Assembly (NCBI GenBank): GCA_016177765.1
Contig: JACOUP010000008.1
Span: 191,021 to 255,020 of the forward strand
DNA length: 64,000 nucleotides
Direction of reading: 5' to 3'
Source: Deltaproteobacteria bacterium
Lineage (GTDB): Bacteria > UBA10199 > JACPAL01 > JACOUP01
The translations under genes were made by a program, and so were the position numbers. The notes under the pieces are model-generated. The model ran no database searches. It saw only the letters and a list, made by a program, of their open reading frames with translations, and had not been told where the DNA came from. Numbering within the stretch: the stretch's first letter is position 1; each line of letters opens with the position of its first letter. Shown here piece by piece: positions 8,384 through 16,055 of this stretch.

Positions 8384-8420
8384 TAAGGAGGTTTTATGGC
8401 CGGACCAGGAGAGGTGAGAG
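8384..8420 (+). repeat. Shared start cassette, copy 1 (RBS plus MAGPGEVR codons)
   Basis: TAAGGAGG, a 4-nt spacer, then ATGGCCGGACCAGGAGA followed by codons completing MAGPGEVR. It is nearly identical to 9962..9999 although the two proteins diverge completely after residue 8. Confidence 0.75.
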
Positions 8421-9964
8421 GAAGCGCAACTTCATATGAAAGAGTGGAAGGTATTAGCGGTTGGCTTTGCGAAAAATGGGGAATGACCCTGTACGGTTTT
8501 GGGCAAACCCCGCAAACAGAACAATGTATTGAAGTCGATGGAAACCGGATTCTAGTTGAAAAAGTTCCGGCAGGCGACACCTACACCGAAATCCCTCCGT
8601 CATCGGAGGCCTCAAAACAGGGACCTGCCTTCGAAGCAAGGGCAACTGGCGCTCCGGCTGTTTGGGGGTGTGCCTGTGCCCCAGAGACAATCCCACCTCC
8701 GGAAAAATCTGGGAGGAAAATTTCCAACAATAGTCAGCCGAACTTCACTCCCTCCATGGTTTGGACGGGCAAGGAGTTCGCTGTCGTTTGGATTAGCGGA
8801 GTGAAGGATGATCATTATGAGGATCATTACGCGGAGCATTACGAGGATTATTACCATGTTGATTTTGCCAGGATCGACGCTCAGGGGAACAAAATAATCC
8901 GGAGAGATCTTTCTACTGAAGGAAATCCCGCTAAGGATGATTTGCAATTAACAGATAGCGAGGGAGTAATGATCTCTTCCGCAATCCTTTTATGGGCGGG
9001 CGATGGATATAGTTTGATTTGGGGGGAGTATACCAGATTAGAAGATAACATAACAAAACTCTATTTTATGCCCTTTCGAATAGATGGCAGGGGAAATATC
9101 ATGGATGAACCCGGTCTAGGTTATCCAGCTCACAAGGTGTTAGTGAGTAAGAGTGGGAAAACTTCTGGGGTCTCTGCGGTCATGATCGATCCTAGCCAGT
9201 ATGGTATCAGCTGGTCATCCGAAGGCGAAGGCTTAGACAGGGGCGGAGCCTTACAAAACTATCATTCTCTCTATTTTGTATTAACAAGTGGTAGTGGACG
9301 CAGAATTCATTACGATGAGAGGCTCACACCGATTGCGCAAAGTACAGAGGATCTTGGACCTCCATCTTTAGTCTGGAATGGAACGGATTTTGCGCTCAGC
9401 TGGGCAGAGGAACAAAATGGAAATCGGGCGATTCATTTTGCGAGGGTCGACGGTCATGGTCGTAAAATCGGCGATGACAGTAAAATCGGTGAAGAGGTCC
9501 CTGTCACCAAAAATACTGTTGCTCCCAGAGTGCCGTCTCTTGTTTGGACAGGTAGCGAATATGGGGTGGCATGGGCGGCTGAGTCAAGCGGCAGTCGGGA
9601 GATCTACTTTGCAAGGTTGGATGCCGAGGGTAAGGTAATCGGTAACGCCGTGCAGATTACGGATGGAGCTCATCGCTATCCGTTTGAGCCTTCCCTTGTG
9701 TGGAACGGGACCGAATACGGTTTAGTTTGGAGGGAAAATGACAAAAGACTTTATTTTATTCGCATCAATGCCGAAGGGCAAAAGCTTGGTGATCCCATTG
9801 CCATAACTGTCAATTCGGCAGTGAATAGTGCTGCACAGTTGGTTTGGAATGGAGTTCGATATGCCGTGGTTTGGTCGGATGAGTATACCTTGGTTTCAAC
9901 AGATATAGAGGATGGCGGAGTCTATTTTGATTTCGTTGATCCGGATCATCCAAGGGTACCTTAA
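8396..9964 (+). CDS. VWNG-repeat protein (beta-propeller-like)
   Basis: A 522-aa protein made largely of repeats of about 50 aa with the pattern [VL]VW[NT]Gxx[YF]xxxW, then I[YH]FxR[VLI][DN]xxGxxxG. Clear copies begin near residues 119, 324, 379 and 432, with a partial copy near 482. Such repeats probably form a beta-propeller used for binding. There is no signal peptide; the protein starts with the shared MAGPGEVR leader. Residues 139-154 hold a small DHYE-like tandem repeat. Codons are visibly more AT-rich than in neighbouring genes, so it may be a more recent acquisition. It has a strong AAGGAGG site, and its TAA overlaps the ribosome-binding site of the next gene, which suggests an operon. 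The function is not known. Confidence 0.85.
   Translation: MAGPGEVRGSATSYERVEGISGWLCEKWGMTLYGFGQTPQTEQCIEVDGNRILVEKVPAGDTYTEIPPSSEASKQGPAFEARATGAPAVWGCACAPETIPPPEKSGRKISNNSQPNFTPSMVWTGKEFAVVWISGVKDDHYEDHYAEHYEDYYHVDFARIDAQGNKIIRRDLSTEGNPAKDDLQLTDSEGVMISSAILLWAGDGYSLIWGEYTRLEDNITKLYFMPFRIDGRGNIMDEPGLGYPAHKVLVSKSGKTSGVSAVMIDPSQYGISWSSEGEGLDRGGALQNYHSLYFVLTSGSGRRIHYDERLTPIAQSTEDLGPPSLVWNGTDFALSWAEEQNGNRAIHFARVDGHGRKIGDDSKIGEEVPVTKNTVAPRVPSLVWTGSEYGVAWAAESSGSREIYFARLDAEGKVIGNAVQITDGAHRYPFEPSLVWNGTEYGLVWRENDKRLYFIRINAEGQKLGDPIAITVNSAVNSAAQLVWNGVRYAVVWSDEYTLVSTDIEDGGVYFDFVDPDHPRVP
8810..8857 (+). repeat. Four 12-bp in-frame tandem units (DHYE-like)
   Basis: Four degenerate 12-bp units encode DHYE, DHYA, EHYE and DYYH. 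They look like slippage expansion in a loop of the VWNG-repeat protein. Confidence 0.8.
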
Positions 9965-9999
9965 GGAGGTAATATGGCCGGACCAGGAGAAGTCAGGAG
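9962..9999 (+). repeat. Shared start cassette, copy 2 (RBS plus MAGPGEVR codons)
   Basis: TAAGGAGGT, 3 nt, then ATGGCCGGACCAGGAGA and codons completing MAGPGEVR, matching 8384..8420. Confidence 0.75.
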
Positions 10000-11914
10000 C
10001 GTTGCCATCACCGCTGCCCAGTTCAATGCCGCCGCCCAACTCGCCAGTCAACCGTATGAGTGGAAGGACGACGGGGACGGCAACCCGGAACCGGGGGAAC
10101 TTTTCTATAACGGCAAACCGACTGAATGGTCCGCCGGATCCCTGGAACAGGCAGCCCTGAGACGAAAGGCCAAAGACCTTCTTGTCTTTGAACCGTCCCG
10201 TGTCACCCCCGAAAGAAGGGTCTATGAAAAAGGGAAGGGGGTCAAGGCGGCACCTTCTCTCAATCTCAATCTCCTTGGGGAATTGAGCGCAGAGGCGATC
10301 AAGGCGACCCTCCAAGAGGCCTTGGCGATCCCTTCGGAGAGTTGTCAGGAAAGGGCCTTCGCCGAATACGTCATTCGGAAATTTAGAGAAATTGGCGTCG
10401 AGGCGAGGATGGATACAATGCTCGAACAACTGGGGGCCTTGCCTCCCGAAAAACAGAAAGATTTTGCCTGCGGTGAGGTGATGCCCAATTCCGGGAACGT
10501 CGTGGCCTTTATCCCCCCGACGAATCCCCACATCCCCCATCTCCCATTGCCCTCCTATAATTTTTCCTTCCACCTCGACCGTGTCCCGAATGCCGGCAAG
10601 ACTGTTATTGAAACAAAGGGACGATTGCACACCGACGGGAAGACACCGCTCGGAGCCGATGATGCCGCCGGCTTTGCCGAGATCTACCACGTCATCAAAC
10701 TGATTCAAGAAAGAAGGATCAACCACGACGGGATCACCATTACCGGTTTGGTCGGGGAGGAGGGAAACCAGACGGGGGCCCATTTCCTGGCCGACCATCA
10801 TAAGGTGGGGGATATTGCCCTTGTGGCCGATAGTCTCATGACGACCGATGTCAACGATGCGGCGCCGGATATCTTTGTCGGTCACCTCAAACTGGACCAA
10901 CCAAAATTACTCACAGCCCCTCCTCTTCCGGTCACAGAGAGATTCCGTCTGGCCTTTGTCGGGGCGAAGCAACATACTGCCTATTCAAGACAGGGGATCT
11001 CGGCGATTGGCCTCACGGTTCAGACCCTTAAAAAAGCAGGGGTTCATGCGGACGGGAGCGTCGGGGACCGAAGCGACGTGCGGGCCCTCTTCCGTCTTCA
11101 GGGAGGTTCACTCGCAAAAGAAAGGTCTGCTGAAGAAGGGGTCGTCAGTCCCAACGGCAATCAGGTCCCCAATTATGCGGTGATCGATTTTGAACTCCAG
11201 GGAAATTCCCCCGAGGCGATCGCCGCCCTTAGGTCCCAGATTGAAAAGATCGCCAATGATGAAGCAGAACTCGCCAGCCGACGCAATAAAGATGGAAAAA
11301 AGGCGAAGGTAATCCTACTTAAAGGGACTGAGAACGCTTTACCCACAGCTGGCAATGTTTCTGCGATCCTGGCGGAGGCGCTCGGCCATATGGATCTTCG
11401 TTCCAACAATTTCCTGGGGGATAACGAGACGGTCCTTCTTCAGGTGAATCAGATCCTTCCGGCATCCGACAGCACACTTGAGGGGAACTGGCCCAATGGT
11501 TGGCAGTTACGGTCAGCAGACCCGAACCGGACAGAGGCCCGAAGAAAAGAGTGGGAGGAAACATTGAAGACGGTCGCCGGGAGCTACGGGGCAACGGCAA
11601 AGCTGGACTACTTAACCGGTGGAAAACTGATGTCCGGTTACAAACTCCCCACCGGGGACCCCGCCCTCTCGGTGGTCCGGAATGCCTACGGCCTCGCCGG
11701 GATCCCCTTCCCCGGATTTATCCCGACCTTCGGTGGGTCGAACGTCAACACCCTCGTTCCGGAGAGAAACGGGGCAACGGTTCTTGTCGGCATCGGGGCC
11801 AACATGATCCATACGGAGGAAGAATATTGGGATATTGAAGACGGCCGTCGCGCCGCTCAGGTGATCCTGGCCTCTGTCCTCTACGCCAACCAATTCGGGC
11901 GTGTCCTTCGTTAA
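9974..11914 (+). CDS. M20-family metallopeptidase, PepT-like, with N-terminal extension
   Basis: 646 aa. Residues ~110-640 match peptidase T-like M20 enzymes: the metal/catalytic stretch FHLDRVP near 196, the LGADDAAG box near 223, GEEGNQTG near 257 with the catalytic Glu, the dimerisation-domain segment GAKQHTAYSRQG near 333 that supplies a His, and FGGSNVN then the metal His in GANMIHTEEE near the C-terminus. It probably cleaves small peptides in the cytoplasm. The first ~90 residues are extra relative to PepT: the MAGPGEVR leader, then an acidic DDGDGNPEPGEL stretch that faintly resembles a calcium loop. It is 9 bp downstream of the VWNG-repeat gene and overlaps the next, convergent gene by 4 bp. 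Confidence 0.85.
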   Translation: MAGPGEVRSVAITAAQFNAAAQLASQPYEWKDDGDGNPEPGELFYNGKPTEWSAGSLEQAALRRKAKDLLVFEPSRVTPERRVYEKGKGVKAAPSLNLNLLGELSAEAIKATLQEALAIPSESCQERAFAEYVIRKFREIGVEARMDTMLEQLGALPPEKQKDFACGEVMPNSGNVVAFIPPTNPHIPHLPLPSYNFSFHLDRVPNAGKTVIETKGRLHTDGKTPLGADDAAGFAEIYHVIKLIQERRINHDGITITGLVGEEGNQTGAHFLADHHKVGDIALVADSLMTTDVNDAAPDIFVGHLKLDQPKLLTAPPLPVTERFRLAFVGAKQHTAYSRQGISAIGLTVQTLKKAGVHADGSVGDRSDVRALFRLQGGSLAKERSAEEGVVSPNGNQVPNYAVIDFELQGNSPEAIAALRSQIEKIANDEAELASRRNKDGKKAKVILLKGTENALPTAGNVSAILAEALGHMDLRSNNFLGDNETVLLQVNQILPASDSTLEGNWPNGWQLRSADPNRTEARRKEWEETLKTVAGSYGATAKLDYLTGGKLMSGYKLPTGDPALSVVRNAYGLAGIPFPGFIPTFGGSNVNTLVPERNGATVLVGIGANMIHTEEEYWDIEDGRRAAQVILASVLYANQFGRVLR

Positions 11915-12969
11915 GAAACCGTCTTGGAATCTTCCCCCAGATAAAAGAAGCAATCGATGTGGATCGCCCGTTCGGAGAGCGACATCATGACCGGCGTGAA
12001 AGGAACCTTGCTTTTGATGGTAACCCCTTCTTGGTAAAAGTAGTCTGAGGCGACGTCCTTTTCACTCCCGTCTTCTTTCATGAGGAAGGGAAACGAGACT
12101 TCCGGTGAACGGAGTCTCCCCACCACCGTCCCGGCCGGCAATTTTCTGAAATTGTAAAGATCCAACCCCTTCGGGATCAGAAAATCCCGCGGACCCGGCG
12201 TTTCATTTTCTTTCGCCCCCTCGACGCCGATCGGGAAGCCTTTGGGAATCAGGACCCGGATCAAGTCCTTGTAAATCTTGACCGGCTTTTTCTCCACAGC
12301 CGGCCGTGGCCCTTTGGCAAAGATCTTGAGAAATGTCTGAAGCGCCTGCTCCGCCGCCTTTTTCGAAGACTCCAGCATTCGCTGGCCGCACTCCATCGTG
12401 AAAGCGAGGCAAAACTTCCCCATCGCGGTGGTGAGACAGCCGGTCAGGGGGCTAAAGATCCCGACACCCGAGAGGTGAGAGGCGATCTGGATCCGGTCCG
12501 GATCCTCCTCCGTCACAACGACAAAAGGGGGATTCACCCCCGTGGTATTGTGGATATCGAGGCTGGCAATCAGGTTCTTGGTCTTTAAAAATCGGAGGAT
12601 GGCACCCGCCGTCTTCTTGAGCGGCGTGGTCTCTGCGACATCCCAGCAACGGTTCATATCCTCACCCTCCGGCGGGACCACGCGTCGTTCATACCGATTC
12701 CCCCAAAGGGCGGCCGGGACATTGCCAATCATAAAATAGAGGTCCCAGGGGTAATCTTTCGGCGGCCTCTTCAAAAAATCCCGCAAAACCCTCCAGCCGC
12801 TGTCCTCATTGCCATGTTGAAGGGTCGAGACAAAGACGGCCCGGGACGAATCCTTCCCCTGGACCCGGATCAAGGTCGTCTCTCCCAGCCTCTTCAAAAC
12901 GGCAAAGTGGTCAAGAGAGTCGTCGGCAAAAACCGGCGGCACGCCGTCAAAGTATTGAAAATCAGGCAT
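11911..12969 (-). CDS. Succinylglutamate desuccinylase/aspartoacylase (AstE/AspA) family protein
   Basis: A 352-aa M14-like zinc hydrolase. Zinc ligands and catalytic residues are in the family order: QHGNEDSG (HxxE, near residue 72), the substrate-binding EDMNRCWD near 123, and DIHNTTG with the third zinc ligand near 158. Length fits the family. Known members remove acyl groups from amino acids or act as carboxypeptidases; the substrate cannot be read from the sequence. The start at 12967..12969 has AGAAGGG directly upstream. It is convergent with the PepT-like gene (4-bp overlap) and divergent from the phosphodiesterase gene. Two peptidase-like genes end to end suggest a peptide-processing theme. 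Confidence 0.88.
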   Translation of the reverse strand: MPDFQYFDGVPPVFADDSLDHFAVLKRLGETTLIRVQGKDSSRAVFVSTLQHGNEDSGWRVLRDFLKRPPKDYPWDLYFMIGNVPAALWGNRYERRVVPPEGEDMNRCWDVAETTPLKKTAGAILRFLKTKNLIASLDIHNTTGVNPPFVVVTEEDPDRIQIASHLSGVGIFSPLTGCLTTAMGKFCLAFTMECGQRMLESSKKAAEQALQTFLKIFAKGPRPAVEKKPVKIYKDLIRVLIPKGFPIGVEGAKENETPGPRDFLIPKGLDLYNFRKLPAGTVVGRLRSPEVSFPFLMKEDGSEKDVASDYFYQEGVTIKSKVPFTPVMMSLSERAIHIDCFFYLGEDSKTVS

Positions 12970-13067
12970 ACCCTTCTATAAGATATTTTCCTCAAAACGC
13001 GCAACAGGATTTTCCGAGGACGAATAAACTGGACAACCGATCCCGGCTCGCTACAATCGGCCGAGAC

Positions 13068-14849
13068 GTGAAAAGATTATTTCTTTCTCTAGCGATCCTT
13101 CTTTTCTGGCCCGTCCTGGTTCCGGCCGCTGACAAAACCATTATCGTCATCGTGAGTCTGGACGGTTTCGGGGCGAACCGGCTTTCCCCTGAGCTGAATC
13201 AAAAAGTCCTGCGCCACTATGCACAAAAGGACTCCCGCTCTTTTTTTCAAGCGCCGGACCTTCCCTTTTTAAGAAACCTTTCTCAATCGCCGGGGGTACT
13301 CTACAAAAGAAATGGCATCGCCCCGGTCTTTCCCTCCATCACCAACACGAATCATGCGAGTCTCCTGACCGGCAAACAGCCGCGCGACCACCGGCTGGTC
13401 GGAAACTATTTTGCCGAACCGGTTCCGGGGCGCGGTTACAAGATGGTTTCGTTTCAGGCCAGCGAGCGAAAGGAATTTTACGAGGAGATCCACCCTCCCG
13501 AAGTGATTCTGCAAAATTTTAACGTCGGGACCGTCTTTTGGCCCTCCACCTCCGGCCCCCGAACCCACGACCCCCGCTTCTCGATCCCAGAAATTTTCCT
13601 GCCGGATCAGGTGGCCCCCCCTTTCCGAAGTCAACAATCTTTGTTCTTCTATCACTCCTCCTTTTCCCTGGAGGAATACGCCCAACTCCTGCACGGCCAA
13701 AGCGTCGTCGGTCCAGAAGCAAGCGAGGTCCTCTGCACCGAAAGAAGCCTCCGCCCCTTGATCCTCCCGCTTTTATCGCAAATCGACTCCGAAAAATTCT
13801 ACCCGCAGTTCATCGAAACGGTCTCCCGCGTAAAACAAAACTGCCCCGCCGTCTCTCCTCTCCCCCCGCGGGTCGCCCTCCGTTTTTTTCTGGATCTCTT
13901 CAACTTAAGAAAAGGGATCGAATCGGTCGAACGGATGATCCGCGAAGGGGACAAGGATCATTCCCTCCTTTTTCTCCACCTGATCACGACCGACACCGCC
14001 CAGCATGAAAACCGGGGGGTTGGTTTCAGCTTTGAAATGGCCGACAGGATGCTGGAGAAACTGAACGAGGTCCTGGATAAAACCCGAAACGGGAATCCCC
14101 TCGCACTCATTTTGACGGCCGACCATGGTGTTGCTTTTATGGAAAAGGAGATTTTTCTGGAAAAGTTTCTGATCGAATCCGGCATGATTGCCTTTAACGA
14201 GAAAAAGGGGGTCGGGTACCTTTTCGACAAGACCTGGGATGTTGCCAAGAAGGACCGTTACTACTCTTTCGAAAGCCCCGCCTATTGGAGCGGTGTGAGC
14301 GGGATGCACTACTCCCTTCGACTGAAGAAACCGGAAGAGGCTGCGAACATTGTTCGTTTGATCAGAAACGGTTCTTTTCCCGGCCAAAAACAGTTGGGGG
14401 ATTGTTACTATTGGGAAAAACCGGCCCGCCTTGACTCGCAGGCGAGGCAGGCCCGCCTTGTGGCAATGTCTGAAAAACCGGTGCCGGAGGAGGTCCGGTC
14501 AGCCCTCCCCAACCCCTTTACCTTTGAGACCGCCCCCCATATTTTTTGCGTCCCCAAGGACAGCCACACCTTTTTTGCCCAGGCTAAAAAGGGGATGAAC
14601 GGGGAATGGATCGAAAAAACTGCCCGCGGCAAAGGATGGCACGGCTACTTTGCGGATGAAAAATCGCCGGAATTGCGGGCCCTTTTTCTCACCACCTTCC
14701 AGGGGGATGATACTTTCTGGAAAACCTGCCTAAAAAAGGGGTTCTCTTCCGTTCAAACGACGCGCGAGGTGGTGAAAAAAATCGAAAAAGAAATTTTATC
14801 TAGATGTCTTGAGTCACCCGGTAGCCCCCCTGCCGGAGTTTCCCGATAA
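13068..14849 (+). CDS. Secreted alkaline-phosphatase-superfamily phosphodiesterase/pyrophosphatase
   Basis: A 593-aa protein with a Sec signal peptide (MKRLFLSLAILLFWPVLVPA then AD). The core is a type I phosphodiesterase/nucleotide-pyrophosphatase fold: VSLDGFG (metal Asp32), FPSITNTNHASLLTG (nucleophile Thr92), DTAQHENRG near 305 and LTADHGV near 348 (metal Asp/His). It should act in the periplasm on phosphodiester or pyrophosphate bonds. The start is GTG with a weak ribosome-binding site. A loose CAAC-N15-CGAA match lies at 13002..13024, one base short of the shared element. The last 50 bp overlap the convergent ilvA gene. Confidence 0.85.
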   Translation: MKRLFLSLAILLFWPVLVPAADKTIIVIVSLDGFGANRLSPELNQKVLRHYAQKDSRSFFQAPDLPFLRNLSQSPGVLYKRNGIAPVFPSITNTNHASLLTGKQPRDHRLVGNYFAEPVPGRGYKMVSFQASERKEFYEEIHPPEVILQNFNVGTVFWPSTSGPRTHDPRFSIPEIFLPDQVAPPFRSQQSLFFYHSSFSLEEYAQLLHGQSVVGPEASEVLCTERSLRPLILPLLSQIDSEKFYPQFIETVSRVKQNCPAVSPLPPRVALRFFLDLFNLRKGIESVERMIREGDKDHSLLFLHLITTDTAQHENRGVGFSFEMADRMLEKLNEVLDKTRNGNPLALILTADHGVAFMEKEIFLEKFLIESGMIAFNEKKGVGYLFDKTWDVAKKDRYYSFESPAYWSGVSGMHYSLRLKKPEEAANIVRLIRNGSFPGQKQLGDCYYWEKPARLDSQARQARLVAMSEKPVPEEVRSALPNPFTFETAPHIFCVPKDSHTFFAQAKKGMNGEWIEKTARGKGWHGYFADEKSPELRALFLTTFQGDDTFWKTCLKKGFSSVQTTREVVKKIEKEILSRCLESPGSPPAGVSR

Positions 14850-16008
14850 TCTCTTCGACATGCTCCGGCCCGCGGGTTTCCAGAGTCACCGCGACCTCCG
14901 TTTCCGCATAACCAACATCGGCAAAGGCCCGGTTATGGACGATCTCCATAATATTCGCACGGGATTCGGCAATCAGACGCGTCAATCCAGAAAGCCCGCC
15001 GGGCCGATCGGAAACGAGAATCCTCAACTTAACGAGGCGGCCGTCCTTCACGAGTCCCTTTTCAATAATCCGGGAAAGGATGTTGACATCGATATTCCCC
15101 CCCGAAACAACCACCGCCACTTTTTTGCCGGAAAGATCGGTCCTCTTTTGCAAAAGGGCGGCGACACCGACAGCACCGGCCCCCTCCGCCACGGTTTTTT
15201 CCCTTTCCAAAAGAAAAAGAATCGCATTCGCAATCTCCTCTTCATCAACCGTCACGATGGCATCCACATATTTTTGGACCAACGGGAGCGTCTGTTCACC
15301 GACCTTTCTGACCGCAATCCCATCGGCCATCGTTTGACCCGGGGGGAGTTCCGGACATTTCCCCTGCCTGACCGCCTCAATCATGGAAGGAACCGCGGCC
15401 GACTGAACACCGATCACACGGATTTTTGGTTTTTTTTGTTTGACCGCGAGCGCAATGCCGCCGATCAACCCGCCACCGCCCACCGGAACAACCACAGCCT
15501 CGATCTCCGGATTCTGCTCCAGGATTTCCAACCCGCAGGTCCCCTGCCCGGCAATAATATCCGGGTCGTCAAAGGCATGGATGAAAACCCCTTTCGCCTG
15601 ATCGCAAAGCCGGCGCGCCTCCCGATAGGCATCGTCATAGGTCGGGCCGTTTAAAATAACATGGGCGCCGTAACCGCGCGTGGAGGTCAGTTTGATGAGG
15701 GGGGTCCCGGACGGCATTACGATCGTTGACTGGATCCCCAAACGGCGGGCATGGTAGGCAACCCCCTGGGCATGATTCCCGGCGCTCGCCGCAAAGACAC
15801 CACGCGCCCGTTCCTCCGGTGAAAGAGCAAGCATCTTATTTAACGCCCCCCGTTCCTTGAAAGAACCAGTCATCTGCAGATTTTCCAGTTTGACAAACAC
15901 CCGGTTGCCGGAGGCCTCACTCAAGACCTCGGAGGAGGCGAGCGGGGAATAATAGATGGCATCGCGGGTCCGTTTGCGGGCCTCCTCAATTTGCGTGAGA
16001 GTCACCAC
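14800..16008 (-). CDS. ilvA: Threonine ammonia-lyase (threonine deaminase) with ACT domain
   Basis: A 402-aa PLP enzyme. The PLP lysine is in TGSFKERGA (Lys51), the phosphate-binding loop is VPVGGGGLIGG near 175, and SAGNHAQGVAYHA near 85 is typical. Residues ~325-402 are an ACT-type regulatory domain, as in the ~400-aa single-ACT form. It converts threonine to 2-oxobutyrate in isoleucine synthesis or threonine breakdown. The start is one of two consecutive GTG codons (16003..16008) without an obvious ribosome-binding site. No ilv genes are adjacent. The 3' end overlaps the convergent phosphodiesterase gene by 50 bp. Confidence 0.93.
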   Translation of the reverse strand: MVTLTQIEEARKRTRDAIYYSPLASSEVLSEASGNRVFVKLENLQMTGSFKERGALNKMLALSPEERARGVFAASAGNHAQGVAYHARRLGIQSTIVMPSGTPLIKLTSTRGYGAHVILNGPTYDDAYREARRLCDQAKGVFIHAFDDPDIIAGQGTCGLEILEQNPEIEAVVVPVGGGGLIGGIALAVKQKKPKIRVIGVQSAAVPSMIEAVRQGKCPELPPGQTMADGIAVRKVGEQTLPLVQKYVDAIVTVDEEEIANAILFLLEREKTVAEGAGAVGVAALLQKRTDLSGKKVAVVVSGGNIDVNILSRIIEKGLVKDGRLVKLRILVSDRPGGLSGLTRLIAESRANIMEIVHNRAFADVGYAETEVAVTLETRGPEHVEEIIGKLRQGGYRVTQDI

Positions 16009-16055
16009 CGCGCGCTTAGTTACGATTTTTACAAAAACAATGCAAGAAAGCTCTT

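Noticed and set aside
13002-13024. Shared regulon element upstream of the secreted phosphodiesterase gene
   Set aside because: CAAC and CGAA are 15 nt apart, the flanks do not match and the start codon is about 45 nt away; it could be chance.
14809-15654. 281-codon plus-strand frame opposite ilvA
   Set aside because: Antisense shadow of a clearly conserved PLP enzyme; no start signal or family features.
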